Source: Methanoregula sp.
GTDB taxonomy: Archaea; Halobacteriota; Methanomicrobia; Methanomicrobiales; Methanospirillaceae
Length of the DNA stretch: 38,919 nt
Assembly (NCBI GenBank): GCA_030651815.1
Contig: JAUSBW010000031.1
Location: forward strand, 1 to 38,919
Direction of reading: 5' to 3'
Part shown: in pieces, positions 32,358 through 38,919 of the stretch
Numbering within the stretch: position 1 is the stretch's first letter
Layout of the letters: the number at the start of each line of letters is the position of its first letter
The notes under the pieces: model-generated
Seen by the model: only the letters and a program-made list of their open reading frames with translations
What the model was told of the DNA's origin: nothing
Database searches by the model: none
Translations under genes and position numbers: made by a program

Positions 32358-33632
32358 ATGTCTGGAGATTCTGAAGCCCTGCGCATAATGGATGTCGTTC
32401 TGACCGCTGAAATTTTCAACCAGAACCCCCAGCTCGATATCAATGACCTGACGCCCGCCTGCCGCGATATTTTTAGCATTACCAGTGCCACTGATGTAAA
32501 GCGGCCGGTCTACGTGAGCGACGGCGTAATCAAACGCACGCTGTCTATAACGGATGCTCACCTGAAGATGTCTGCAAATCCCTTTGTAGCATACGAGGAT
32601 TTCGGCCAGCGCCTCCGCATCACTGCGCTCGAATCTGCTGCCCAGTGGTTCCTCAAACAGGGCGGAAAGTCGTTTGTGGAGAAAAATCCAACCCTTGCAT
32701 TTTATTTTGAAAAACTGGATTCCGCGGGTGTTGTCTATAAAAACGTCCGTGCAGCAAACCCGCCTTATGAAGACACCAGGGCACATCTCGAGGCACGCCT
32801 CTCTAAGCTGATCGCAGAAGATGAGAAACTCCGCGGGGCGCTGGATCTTGTAACGATCAGTGCACCGGAGGAAGTAGAGCAGAGGATGGATGACCTCGTC
32901 TGCTCACCATCGCAGCTTGCAGTCATCTCAAAGATCCAGCACGCTCTCGAACACCGCGAGTATCTGCACCGTCACCGCATCCACGAAGTGGGTAAACTCC
33001 TCTTTGTCGGTCCGCCCGGTACGGGAAAAACCTCGATTGCGCTAGCCATGTCCAGCACCATGCATATGCCAGTGCTCGAAGTCCGCCTCTCGATGATCAC
33101 CTCCCAGTACCTCGGTGAGACCTCAAAGAATATCGACCGTATCTTCGAACTGGCAAAAAAACTCTCCCCATCCATCCTTTTCATCGATGAATTCGATTTT
33201 GTGGCAAAGAGCCGGGTGGCCGATGATCACGGGGCCATGAAGCGCGCAGTCAATTCCCTGTTAAAAAATATCGACCGGATAAACCTGGTCAAAAACAGTG
33301 TGATCCTGATCGGTGCCACCAACCACCCCCAGCTGCTCGACGAGGCTGCATGGCGACGGTTTGACGAAGTGGTGGAGTTCTCCTTACCGGATGAGGATAT
33401 GCGGAAAAATATTCTGCAAAAGGTGACTGCCTCTCTCGGCTGCACCATAGACTACCAGCTGCTCGCATCCAAAACGGAAGGTTTTTCCGGTTCTGATCTC
33501 CGCATGATGATCAAAGAAGCAGTCCTTTCCGCCCTCATGGAAAACCGCCAGTCCCTTTCCCGTGATGATATTAAGAAAGGCATTCATATGGTGAAGAGCC
33601 GGGACGCTATCCGGCACCTGAACTGGTTGTAA
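32358..33632 (+). CDS. AAA-family ATPase with a novel N-terminal region
   Basis: A 424-aa protein. Residues 1-190 are a helical region I do not recognise. The AAA module starts near residue 195: Walker A VGPPGTGKTS (about 217-224), Walker B ILFIDEFD (about 272-279), sensor 1 ILIGATNHPQ and arginine finger WRRFDEVVEF, then a C-terminal lid (TEGFSGSDLRMMIKEAVLSA). This is the classical AAA (FtsH/Cdc48-like) family and lacks the zinc protease of FtsH. It is probably an unfoldase or remodeller, partner unknown. It lies 44 nt after map and 1 nt before the next gene. Confidence 0.85.
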   Translation: MSGDSEALRIMDVVLTAEIFNQNPQLDINDLTPACRDIFSITSATDVKRPVYVSDGVIKRTLSITDAHLKMSANPFVAYEDFGQRLRITALESAAQWFLKQGGKSFVEKNPTLAFYFEKLDSAGVVYKNVRAANPPYEDTRAHLEARLSKLIAEDEKLRGALDLVTISAPEEVEQRMDDLVCSPSQLAVISKIQHALEHREYLHRHRIHEVGKLLFVGPPGTGKTSIALAMSSTMHMPVLEVRLSMITSQYLGETSKNIDRIFELAKKLSPSILFIDEFDFVAKSRVADDHGAMKRAVNSLLKNIDRINLVKNSVILIGATNHPQLLDEAAWRRFDEVVEFSLPDEDMRKNILQKVTASLGCTIDYQLLASKTEGFSGSDLRMMIKEAVLSALMENRQSLSRDDIKKGIHMVKSRDAIRHLNWL

Positions 33633-33633
33633 T

Positions 33634-34356
33634 ATGAAGATCACGCTGCTGGGAACCGGTGACGCGATTGGTACGCCAAAGATTGGCTGCGACTGCCCCC
33701 GGTGCGCCCATGCCAAAGCAACCGGGAGGATGCGGTTGCGCACGTCGCTGCTGGTTCAGAATAATGACCGGCATCTTCTGATCGATTCATCCCCCGATCT
33801 CCGCCAGCAACTCCTCTTAAACGGCTCGCCCCATATCGATGCCGTGCTCTGGACGCATGGCCACTACGATCACTTCATCGGGTTTGGCGAGTTCTACCGC
33901 GTCCAGAACATCCCCCCGGTCTTTGCCGCACCGCCTGTCCTGAACTACTGCGCAGAAGTATTCCGGTTTCTCACGTTTGACAAAGTCGCAATCCAGCCGT
34001 ACGAACCGTTCGAGATCTTTGGGATTACTGCCACACTGTTTCTGGTCAAACATCCCACCACATATACCTGCGGCATACTCTTTGAAACCGACCAGTCGCG
34101 GGTGGCATTCACTTCAGATACGAACATCAATATTCCGAAACAGAGCCTTGATCTCTTACAGGATCTCGATCTCCTGCTTCTGGATACCCTTGTGCCTTCT
34201 GGCATCTCGATAGGCAAGCACATGAATTATCTCGAAGCCTGTTCACTTGCCGAGCGCCTCAAACCCAAAGATTTCCGATGCGTGCATATGAGCCACATGC
34301 TCCCGTGGGAGCTTCCCCACACTGGAAGAGACGGGGAGATATTTGAATTCCCCTGA
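33634..34356 (+). CDS. Metallo-beta-lactamase-fold hydrolase, PhnP-like
   Basis: A 240-aa MBL-fold hydrolase of the PhnP-like (cyclic phosphodiesterase) subgroup. The zinc motif is WTHGHYDHFIGF at about residues 73-84 (HxHxDH with Tyr), followed by KHPTTYTCGILF, AFTSDTNINIP (metal Asp) and CVHMSHMLPW. A CDCPRCAHA motif near the N-terminus matches the extra structural zinc site of PhnP. Members hydrolyse cyclic phosphate esters; the substrate here is not determined. It almost touches the AAA gene, suggesting co-transcription. Confidence 0.8.
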   Translation: MKITLLGTGDAIGTPKIGCDCPRCAHAKATGRMRLRTSLLVQNNDRHLLIDSSPDLRQQLLLNGSPHIDAVLWTHGHYDHFIGFGEFYRVQNIPPVFAAPPVLNYCAEVFRFLTFDKVAIQPYEPFEIFGITATLFLVKHPTTYTCGILFETDQSRVAFTSDTNINIPKQSLDLLQDLDLLLLDTLVPSGISIGKHMNYLEACSLAERLKPKDFRCVHMSHMLPWELPHTGRDGEIFEFP

Positions 34357-34467
34357 TTATTTCCTGCCACGTTTTCGCTATTTTGTAACACTGTGTCTTT
34401 CCTGCAGCAATGCTGGCGTGCTGAGCACCCATACCTTAATGATTTTCAGGTGCCCAACCATAGGTGC

Positions 34468-34737
34468 ATGATTGTAAAAATGCTCGAGCTCGAGAAGGAC
34501 AAGGTGCGGCTCGTCATACAGGGGCAGGGGCACACGTTCATGAACGCCCTTGTCGAGGAATTATTAACCGATTCCGATATTGATGTCGCCCGCTACGCGA
34601 TTGAGTTCCAGTTCTCTGACCCGGAACTCTTCGTCACCACCAAAGGAAAGAAAAATCCCCTCCCCATCATCAAAAAGGCCTGCAAACGGATCTCCGGTAA
34701 CTGCAATGAGATCATCAAGGGCTTAAAAAAGCAGTGA
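34468..34737 (+). CDS. DNA-directed RNA polymerase subunit L (Rpo11)
   Basis: An 89-aa RNA polymerase assembly subunit, partner of subunit D. The family block VIQGQGHTFMNALVEELLTD (matches the GEDHTxxNxLR of RpoL) leads into VARYAIEFQFSDPELFVTTK and a C-terminal helix. The start is ATG 34468, as the family begins with the short strand MIVKMLELEKDKVRLVI. The frame is open from 34393, but residues before are unlike RpoL. A weak GGTG sits 1 nt before. A T7 run at 34753-34759 is a likely terminator. Confidence 0.9.
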   Translation: MIVKMLELEKDKVRLVIQGQGHTFMNALVEELLTDSDIDVARYAIEFQFSDPELFVTTKGKKNPLPIIKKACKRISGNCNEIIKGLKKQ

Positions 34738-34949
34738 TTAAAAACTTCAATCTTTTTTTGCATGAAATGCACCAGCGAATTTCGCACTGACAATCCCTGC
34801 GGGGATGTCCGTGCAAACTCCCTTGGGGTATGAACCTCGCGGCTGTTTTCACCAACCGTGTTCAAATGTGAATCTGACTGCACTGCACATCTGGCAGAAA
34901 AAAGGGATTTGTGGATATAATCCTGCTCTGTAAAAAAGGAGCAAAAAAA
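34738..34949. other. Convergent intergenic region, possible structured RNA
   Basis: Between the T-run terminators of rpoL (34753-34759) and aIF2beta (34943-34949) lie about 180 bp without a protein-like frame. Several small hairpins follow each other: GCGAA-TTT-CGC near 34774, ATCCC-TGC-GGGGAT near 34794, CTCCC-TT-GGGG near 34820. This could be a small RNA or merely terminator DNA. Confidence 0.25.
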
Positions 34950-35567
34950 TTATTCTTCAGCCCGCTCGGTGAATACGATCGATCCGGAGATGCGGGAGAT
35001 TCTGATCTTCACTTTCATGCCGGGCTTGGAATTTGCCACATACATGATGTAGCGGCCCATCTTTACGACCCCGTCGCCCCGCTTGGAGATCGACTGGATC
35101 TCGACATCCATGATCTGGCCTTCCTCAAGATTCTCTGATACGGGTTCGGTGCGGGCCTTTCTCTTTCTCACCGGGCGGTGACTCCCGCAGGCATCGCAGC
35201 GGAGCAGCATGACGCGGTCATCCTTGACAAGACGGGTGTCAGGTTTGCCGCACTCCGAGCAGATCACGTAATCTTCTACGTAACTCTTGATGATCATCTT
35301 GAGGAGCGAGATCTCGAACTTACCGTTAAAGATCGCGCGGTTGCCATCAATCTTTCCCGACGTCCCCAGTTCGCCTAAGAGGAACTTCATTAAGTGATCC
35401 GGTTCGCGGCGGACTTTACTGACAATTTCGGTGAAATTTTCAAGAACCGTTGTCTTGCCCTCCACGTACGCTTTTGCCTCGGGAACTACAAAACGTTCCG
35501 AAGATTCGGATTTTTCCGTGATATTGGAATAGGCCTGTTTGAGGAGATTTTCATAAGAGTCCGTCAT
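34950..35567 (-). CDS. Translation initiation factor 2 subunit beta with TRAM domain
   Basis: A 205-aa aIF2beta, part of the factor that brings initiator tRNA to the small ribosomal subunit. The alpha/beta core has [19 protein letters not shown], and the zinc ribbon is [12 protein letters not shown]...[10 protein letters not shown] (CxxC pairs). A C-terminal TRAM domain follows ([20 protein letters not shown] to [13 protein letters not shown]), an RNA-binding beta barrel fused to aIF2beta in several methanogen lineages. ATG 35567 is chosen over the longer frame. A TTTATATTATA stretch lies 10-20 nt before it, too close to serve as TATA for this start, so the transcript start is not resolved. 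Confidence 0.92.
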   Translation of the reverse strand: MTDSYENLLKQAYSNITEKSESSERFVVPEAKAYVEGKTTVLENFTEIVSKVRREPDHLMKFLLGELGTSGKIDGNRAIFNGKFEISLLKMIIKSYVEDYVICSECGKPDTRLVKDDRVMLLRCDACGSHRPVRKRKARTEPVSENLEEGQIMDVEIQSISKRGDGVVKMGRYIMYVANSKPGMKVKIRISRISGSIVFTERAEE

Positions 35568-35765
35568 AGTTGTATAATATAAAGGCGCCCTGCATCCAAA
35601 AGACTTTCTCATAATTATCCGCTCACGAGAGGTGGCGGATCTTTCTATCATGCAGCAGTTGAGCGTCCTTGCCGGATTCAGGAATGGATACCCCCGTTCA
35701 ACGTTGACAGGTTCATACGACAGACTTAAAAAAAGTAGTTTCCTGAATTTTTTGGTTTTAGAAAA

Positions 35766-36248
35766 TTATACTTTTATTGCTGAAGACACAAGAGCTACCA
35801 GATCTTTGTTCTTTTTCGCATCCTCTATGTCTTTCTGGTTGATGTTGGTCACAGCAGCTAACACCATCCCCCGGGCTTCGATCCATTTTTTAAACGTCTC
35901 GTCTGTCTGTCCAGGCCTGCCGCCATGCGTGGAAAACGCAACTGCAGGTTTTCCCATGCATCCTTTCAGCTGCGCGATTGCCGTATGGATTGCAGGGGTT
36001 GGCTTAAACGCCCATACGGGGGAGCCGAATACGATCAGGTCATATTCCGATACATCAACGGATTCAGGCTCAGTCTTTGTCAGCTCTTCACCGCGTGCCA
36101 TCTTGCACCAGACGAGGAACTTTGTAAGTCGTAAATGGGGTGCAACATCATTAATTTCTACGAGTTGAGAATCGAATGCTGAAGACAGGTGCTGGGCAAC
36201 ATGACGGGTGTTGCCGGTCTCGCTGTGATAAATGATGCAGATCTTCAT
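35766..36248 (-). CDS. Flavodoxin-family protein
   Basis: A 160-aa flavodoxin-like FMN protein. The phosphate-binding loop is IIYHSETGNTRHVAQ (T/SxTGNT). LIVFGSPVWAFKPTPAIH supplies the 50s-type isoalloxazine loop and AVAFSTHGGRPGQT the 90s loop. It carries electrons between donors and acceptors in the cytosol; partners are not defined. Its length fits short- to mid-chain flavodoxins. ATG 36248 is preferred (MKICIIYHS). It lies 53 nt downstream of ilvC on the same strand. Confidence 0.85.
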   Translation of the reverse strand: MKICIIYHSETGNTRHVAQHLSSAFDSQLVEINDVAPHLRLTKFLVWCKMARGEELTKTEPESVDVSEYDLIVFGSPVWAFKPTPAIHTAIAQLKGCMGKPAVAFSTHGGRPGQTDETFKKWIEARGMVLAAVTNINQKDIEDAKKNKDLVALVSSAIKV

Positions 36249-36301
36249 CCACACATGTGTAAGCAGCCGGATGCAAAAAAGATATCAGAAAAACAGGGGG
36301 A

Positions 36302-37354
36302 TTATTTTTTCTTGGCCTGTGCTTTTATCACTTTTTTCGCGGCCGGTTTTGCGGGCTTCTTTCCCTCGTTCTTCTGGAACTGGGGCATCATGCCACGGAC
36401 TTCCCTGCCCACTTCCTCGATGAGATGATCCTCATCTGCTGCAGTGAGCGCATTAAAGACCGGGCGATTCACCAGATTCTCAAGCATCCACTCCCGCGCA
36501 AACGTGCCATTCTGGATCTCTTCAAGGATCTCCTCCATTGCGACATAACTCTCCTCGCCAATAACGCGGGGTCCCCTTGTGAGATCGCCATACTGCGCGG
36601 TGTTGCTGATGTACTTGCGCATGTTTGTCAGACCGCCTTCATAGATCAGGTCAACGATGAGTTTTGTCTCGTGAAGCACTTCGAGATATGCCATCTCCGG
36701 GGAATAGCCGGCATTAACAAGCGTCTCAAATCCCGCTTTGATCAAAGAGGTCATACCACCACAGAGAACTGCCTGCTCACCGAACAGATCGGTCTCGGTC
36801 TCTTCGCGAAACGTTGTCTCTAACACAACCGCACGGGTTGCTCCGATACCTTTTGCATACGCGAGTGCGATCTTGTGCGCATTGCCCGAATGATCCTGAT
36901 GGATCGCGATAAGTGCAGGTACGCCTTTGCCTTCCTCGTACTGGCGGCGCACCATGAAGCCGGGGCCCTTTGGCGCGACCATGATCACGTCAACTGTGGT
37001 GGGGGGGACAATCTGGCCGTAGTGAATATTGAACCCGTGCGAGAACATCAGGCATTTGTTCGCAGTTAAGTGCGGCAGGATCTCTGCCCGGAAGATTGCA
37101 CCCTGGCTCTCATCTGGAAGGAGAATCTGGATGATATCTGCTTTTTTGACAGCCTCTGCAACCGTCATCACTTTCATGCCATCCTTGCTTGCCGCATCCC
37201 AGCTCTTTCCTTTGCGCAGGCCGATCACCACATCAAGCCCGCTGTCTTTTAAGTTCAGTGATTGTCCGCGTCCCTGTGACCCATAGCCGATAACAGCGAT
37301 GCGCTTGCCTTTCAGCACACCGATATCCGCATCCGCCTCATAGTATTTTTCCAT
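36302..37354 (-). CDS. ilvC: Ketol-acid reductoisomerase
   Basis: A 350-aa class I KARI of branched-chain amino acid synthesis, converting acetolactate to dihydroxyisovalerate with NAD(P)H and Mg. The Rossmann motif is [19 protein letters not shown]. Mg/substrate residues occur in [12 protein letters not shown] and in the helical C-terminal domain ([33 protein letters not shown]). Length exceeds the usual 330 aa by a Lys/Ala/Pro tail ([19 protein letters not shown]). ATG 37354 is one of two adjacent ATGs after a GGGAA site. Confidence 0.95.
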   Translation of the reverse strand: MEKYYEADADIGVLKGKRIAVIGYGSQGRGQSLNLKDSGLDVVIGLRKGKSWDAASKDGMKVMTVAEAVKKADIIQILLPDESQGAIFRAEILPHLTANKCLMFSHGFNIHYGQIVPPTTVDVIMVAPKGPGFMVRRQYEEGKGVPALIAIHQDHSGNAHKIALAYAKGIGATRAVVLETTFREETETDLFGEQAVLCGGMTSLIKAGFETLVNAGYSPEMAYLEVLHETKLIVDLIYEGGLTNMRKYISNTAQYGDLTRGPRVIGEESYVAMEEILEEIQNGTFAREWMLENLVNRPVFNALTAADEDHLIEEVGREVRGMMPQFQKNEGKKPAKPAAKKVIKAQAKKK

Positions 37355-37387
37355 CATGGTAGTTCCCTTTGATATCTGTAACAAAGC

Positions 37388-37405
37388 ACATAAATATTAT
37401 ATGAA
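37388..37405. promoter_or_regulatory. Shared divergent TATA region of ilvC and mptA
   Basis: The AT-rich CATAAATATTATATG between ilvC and mptA reads as a TATA-like box in both directions. It lies about 40 nt before the ilvC ATG and about 50 nt before the mptA ATG. The only AT-rich tract in the 91-bp gap. Confidence 0.4.
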
Positions 37406-37445
37406 AAAACTAAAGAAGCACACTAAAAAAGAGCGATAAGCAGCT

Positions 37446-38447
37446 ATGACCATACCTACACCCATAGACCAGGATTTGGACAGAACATTTAACAGGGAAC
37501 TGCCGGACGTGCAGGCATCTTTACCTGATGTCCGGATCAACCTCACCCGGGTCGGAGTAAAGAACGTAAAAAAACTTGTCGAAGTGCACCGGCACGACAA
37601 GCGCCCGGTTATTTTTATTTCCACTTTCGATGTTTATGTCGATCTGCCCGGAAGTTTAAAAGGGGCAAACCTTTCACGGAATTTTGAAGTGATCGACGAA
37701 GTGCTTCAGCAGGCGATCGATGGCGATGTGAACATGATAGAAAAACTCTGCAGCGTGGTTGCGAGAAAACTGCTCGACCGGCATGAATATGCAGACAGGA
37801 CAGAAGTGTTCATGCGCAGCGAGTTCATGGTCAAGCGTGAGACCCCGGTCAGCCACACGGTCTGCCATGAAGTAGTAAAAGTTCATGCACGGGCAATAGC
37901 ACGCCGTACATTCCGGGAACCGATCGTCAGAAAGAGCATAGGCGCAGAAGTGACCGGCATGACTGCCTGTCCCTGTGCACAGAACATCATGAAGGAACGG
38001 GCCATGCGGGTATTGCAGGGCCTCAACGTTGACAAGCACAGCATCGATGCGTTCTTTACAGAAGTTCCCATGGCAACCCACAACCAGCGCGGAAAGGGGT
38101 TTCTCTGTATAGAAACTGATGATGACCAGCATGTGGATCTTGAAAAGATCATCAGCATTCTCAAAGACTCAATGAGCGCCGGCATATACGAACTCCTGAA
38201 ACGAGGCGATGAAGGCCATGTCGTGCTTGCCGCGCACAAAAATCCCCGGTTTGTTGAAGACTGTGTCCGGGAGATGGCCAGGAAAGTGCTTGCAGAGTTT
38301 GAGTATCTCTCCGGGGATTCTGTTGTCATTATCAAGCAGACCAACGAGGAGAGCATCCACCAGCATGATGCCTATGCCGAGCGGCGGGCAACCATTGCCG
38401 AACTGGTCGATGAAATGAACGGCGAAAACAGAAATACCGATGTATAA
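37446..38447 (+). CDS. mptA: GTP cyclohydrolase MptA (FolE2/GCYH-IB type)
   Basis: A 333-aa enzyme opening GTP to 7,8-dihydroneopterin 2',3'-cyclic phosphate, the first step of tetrahydromethanopterin synthesis. Family blocks: ASLPDVRINLTRVGVKNVKK, EVHRHDKRPVIFISTFDVYV, SRNFEVIDEVL, VTGMTACPCAQNIM (the catalytic/metal Cys), EVPMATHNQRGKGFL and LLKRGDEGHVVLAAHKNPRF. It is Fe(II)-dependent in characterised archaeal members. Its length fits the family, with a charged C-terminal end. No strong ribosome site is visible before ATG 37446. Confidence 0.95.
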   Translation: MTIPTPIDQDLDRTFNRELPDVQASLPDVRINLTRVGVKNVKKLVEVHRHDKRPVIFISTFDVYVDLPGSLKGANLSRNFEVIDEVLQQAIDGDVNMIEKLCSVVARKLLDRHEYADRTEVFMRSEFMVKRETPVSHTVCHEVVKVHARAIARRTFREPIVRKSIGAEVTGMTACPCAQNIMKERAMRVLQGLNVDKHSIDAFFTEVPMATHNQRGKGFLCIETDDDQHVDLEKIISILKDSMSAGIYELLKRGDEGHVVLAAHKNPRFVEDCVREMARKVLAEFEYLSGDSVVIIKQTNEESIHQHDAYAERRATIAELVDEMNGENRNTDV

Positions 38448-38463
38448 ATGACAATAAGCTGAT

Positions 38464-38486
38464 AACAATTATTTATATGAATTGTT
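38464..38486. terminator. AACAATT/AATTGTT hairpin after mptA
   Basis: A perfect 7-bp inverted repeat with a 9-nt loop lies 16 nt past the mptA stop, where the DNA switches to AT-rich sequence. It may end the mptA transcript or mark the boundary of an inserted element. Confidence 0.35.
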
Positions 38487-38594
38487 GATTGATATTCCAG
38501 AAAATTCTTAAAACATGACTTTCGGTTATTTCTAAAAATGCGGCAAGTTAAGTAAGAGAAGATTAAAATACTTAAACCACGATAAATTATTATA

Positions 38595-38919
38595 ATGTTA
38601 CAGAGTCAACAGACTCGTGTATCTTCAATCATTCAGGTATTGAAAAATATCGAAGTGTCTTCACTATCAGTTAATCAATACTTTAAAACTGGCAGTCCTC
38701 CATTCAGTCAAGCTCAGTATTATATTTACAAAAAAATTCTGGAAACAAAAGGTACGGAGGGTTTGTATGATCAGAGATCTGAAGGCAATAACTTAAAATT
38801 TTCAGAGAATATGAAAAATTATGTGCAAGGATTGCTTGAACACAATCCATCAATAAGTACAATTGATATTCAAAAAGACATTGAAAACCATTTTAATATC
38901 AATATATCCAACACCACGA
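38595..38919 (+). CDS. Partial AT-rich transposase-like gene (runs off the window)
   Basis: From ATG 38595 an open frame of at least 108 codons runs to the window end without a stop. It begins MLQSQQTRVSSIIQVLKNIE, has an HTH-like segment (LSVNQYFKTGSPPFSQAQYY), a linker LYDQRSEGNNLKF, and a second winged-helix-like part (ISTIDIQKDIENHFNINISN). This double-HTH start fits an IS-element transposase whose DDE core lies outside. The codon use is strongly AT-rich, unlike the neighbouring mptA, so it is probably recently acquired. The element family is not certain. Confidence 0.55.
   Translation, partial: MLQSQQTRVSSIIQVLKNIEVSSLSVNQYFKTGSPPFSQAQYYIYKKILETKGTEGLYDQRSEGNNLKFSENMKNYVQGLLEHNPSISTIDIQKDIENHFNINISNTT

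Overview
The window looks like the chromosome of a hydrogenotrophic methanogen of the order Methanomicrobiales, probably near Methanoregula or its relatives. This is inferred from gene content, not from a database search. Pointers are a secreted S-layer glycoprotein with an archaeal C-terminal sorting signal, a methanogen-type thymidylate synthase, a probable methanofuran-biosynthesis kinase, archaeal GTP cyclohydrolase MptA, Nop5/fibrillarin, Cbf5, RNA polymerase subunit L, aEF-1beta, aIF2beta with a TRAM tail, a 7S (SRP) RNA, and tRNA genes without encoded CCA. TAG ends ordinary genes here (the methylthiotransferase gene, nadC), so amber is a normal stop.

Region 1 (1-3.5 kb): a decayed helix-turn-helix transposase fragment, then the S-layer gene on the minus strand with its own TATA box, a leader of about 100 nt and a T-run terminator. 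Region 2 (3.5-9.1 kb): an accessory, decayed mobile-element zone. It holds a broken helix-turn-helix/zinc-ribbon gene, a PIN toxin-antitoxin pair whose toxin has an in-frame amber, a 5'-truncated P4-type primase-helicase, a 38-bp inverted repeat built on tandem TGCGTCACT, an IS200/IS605-like end, an orphan protein, and a Fic protein with paired operator-like palindromes.

Region 3 (9.1-22.1 kb) is core: thyA, tRNA-Gln, a minus-strand run TctA-like permease - nop5 - flpA - DUF1614, then hemD-cbf5, tRNA-Ser, iorA-iorB, tRNA-Ile, a coiled-coil protein, an MtaB-like tRNA methylthiotransferase, and the NAD genes nadX-nadC. Region 4 (22.2-25.8 kb) is less conventional: a HEAT-repeat protein, a membrane-anchored OB-fold protein diverging from a pair of overlapping HTH regulators behind a tandem GTGTTAACA operator, and a secreted, membrane-anchored phospholipase D-like protein.

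Region 5 (25.8-38.4 kb) is core again: probable mfnE, a zinc-ribbon protein and aEF-1beta, mdh, SRP RNA, a zinc-ribbon methyltransferase-like protein next to tRNA-Met and tRNA-Asn, a frameshifted wHTH gene, two overlapping M24 peptidases (the second is map), an AAA ATPase and a PhnP-like hydrolase, rpoL, aIF2beta, a flavodoxin, ilvC and mptA. The right edge enters an AT-rich, probably transposase, gene that runs out of the window.

I did not find a clearly new multi-gene system. The best candidates for follow-up are the inverted repeat beside the broken primase, the HTH-pair/OB-fold/PLD neighbourhood, the Fic operator pair, and the structured gap at 34.7-34.9 kb.
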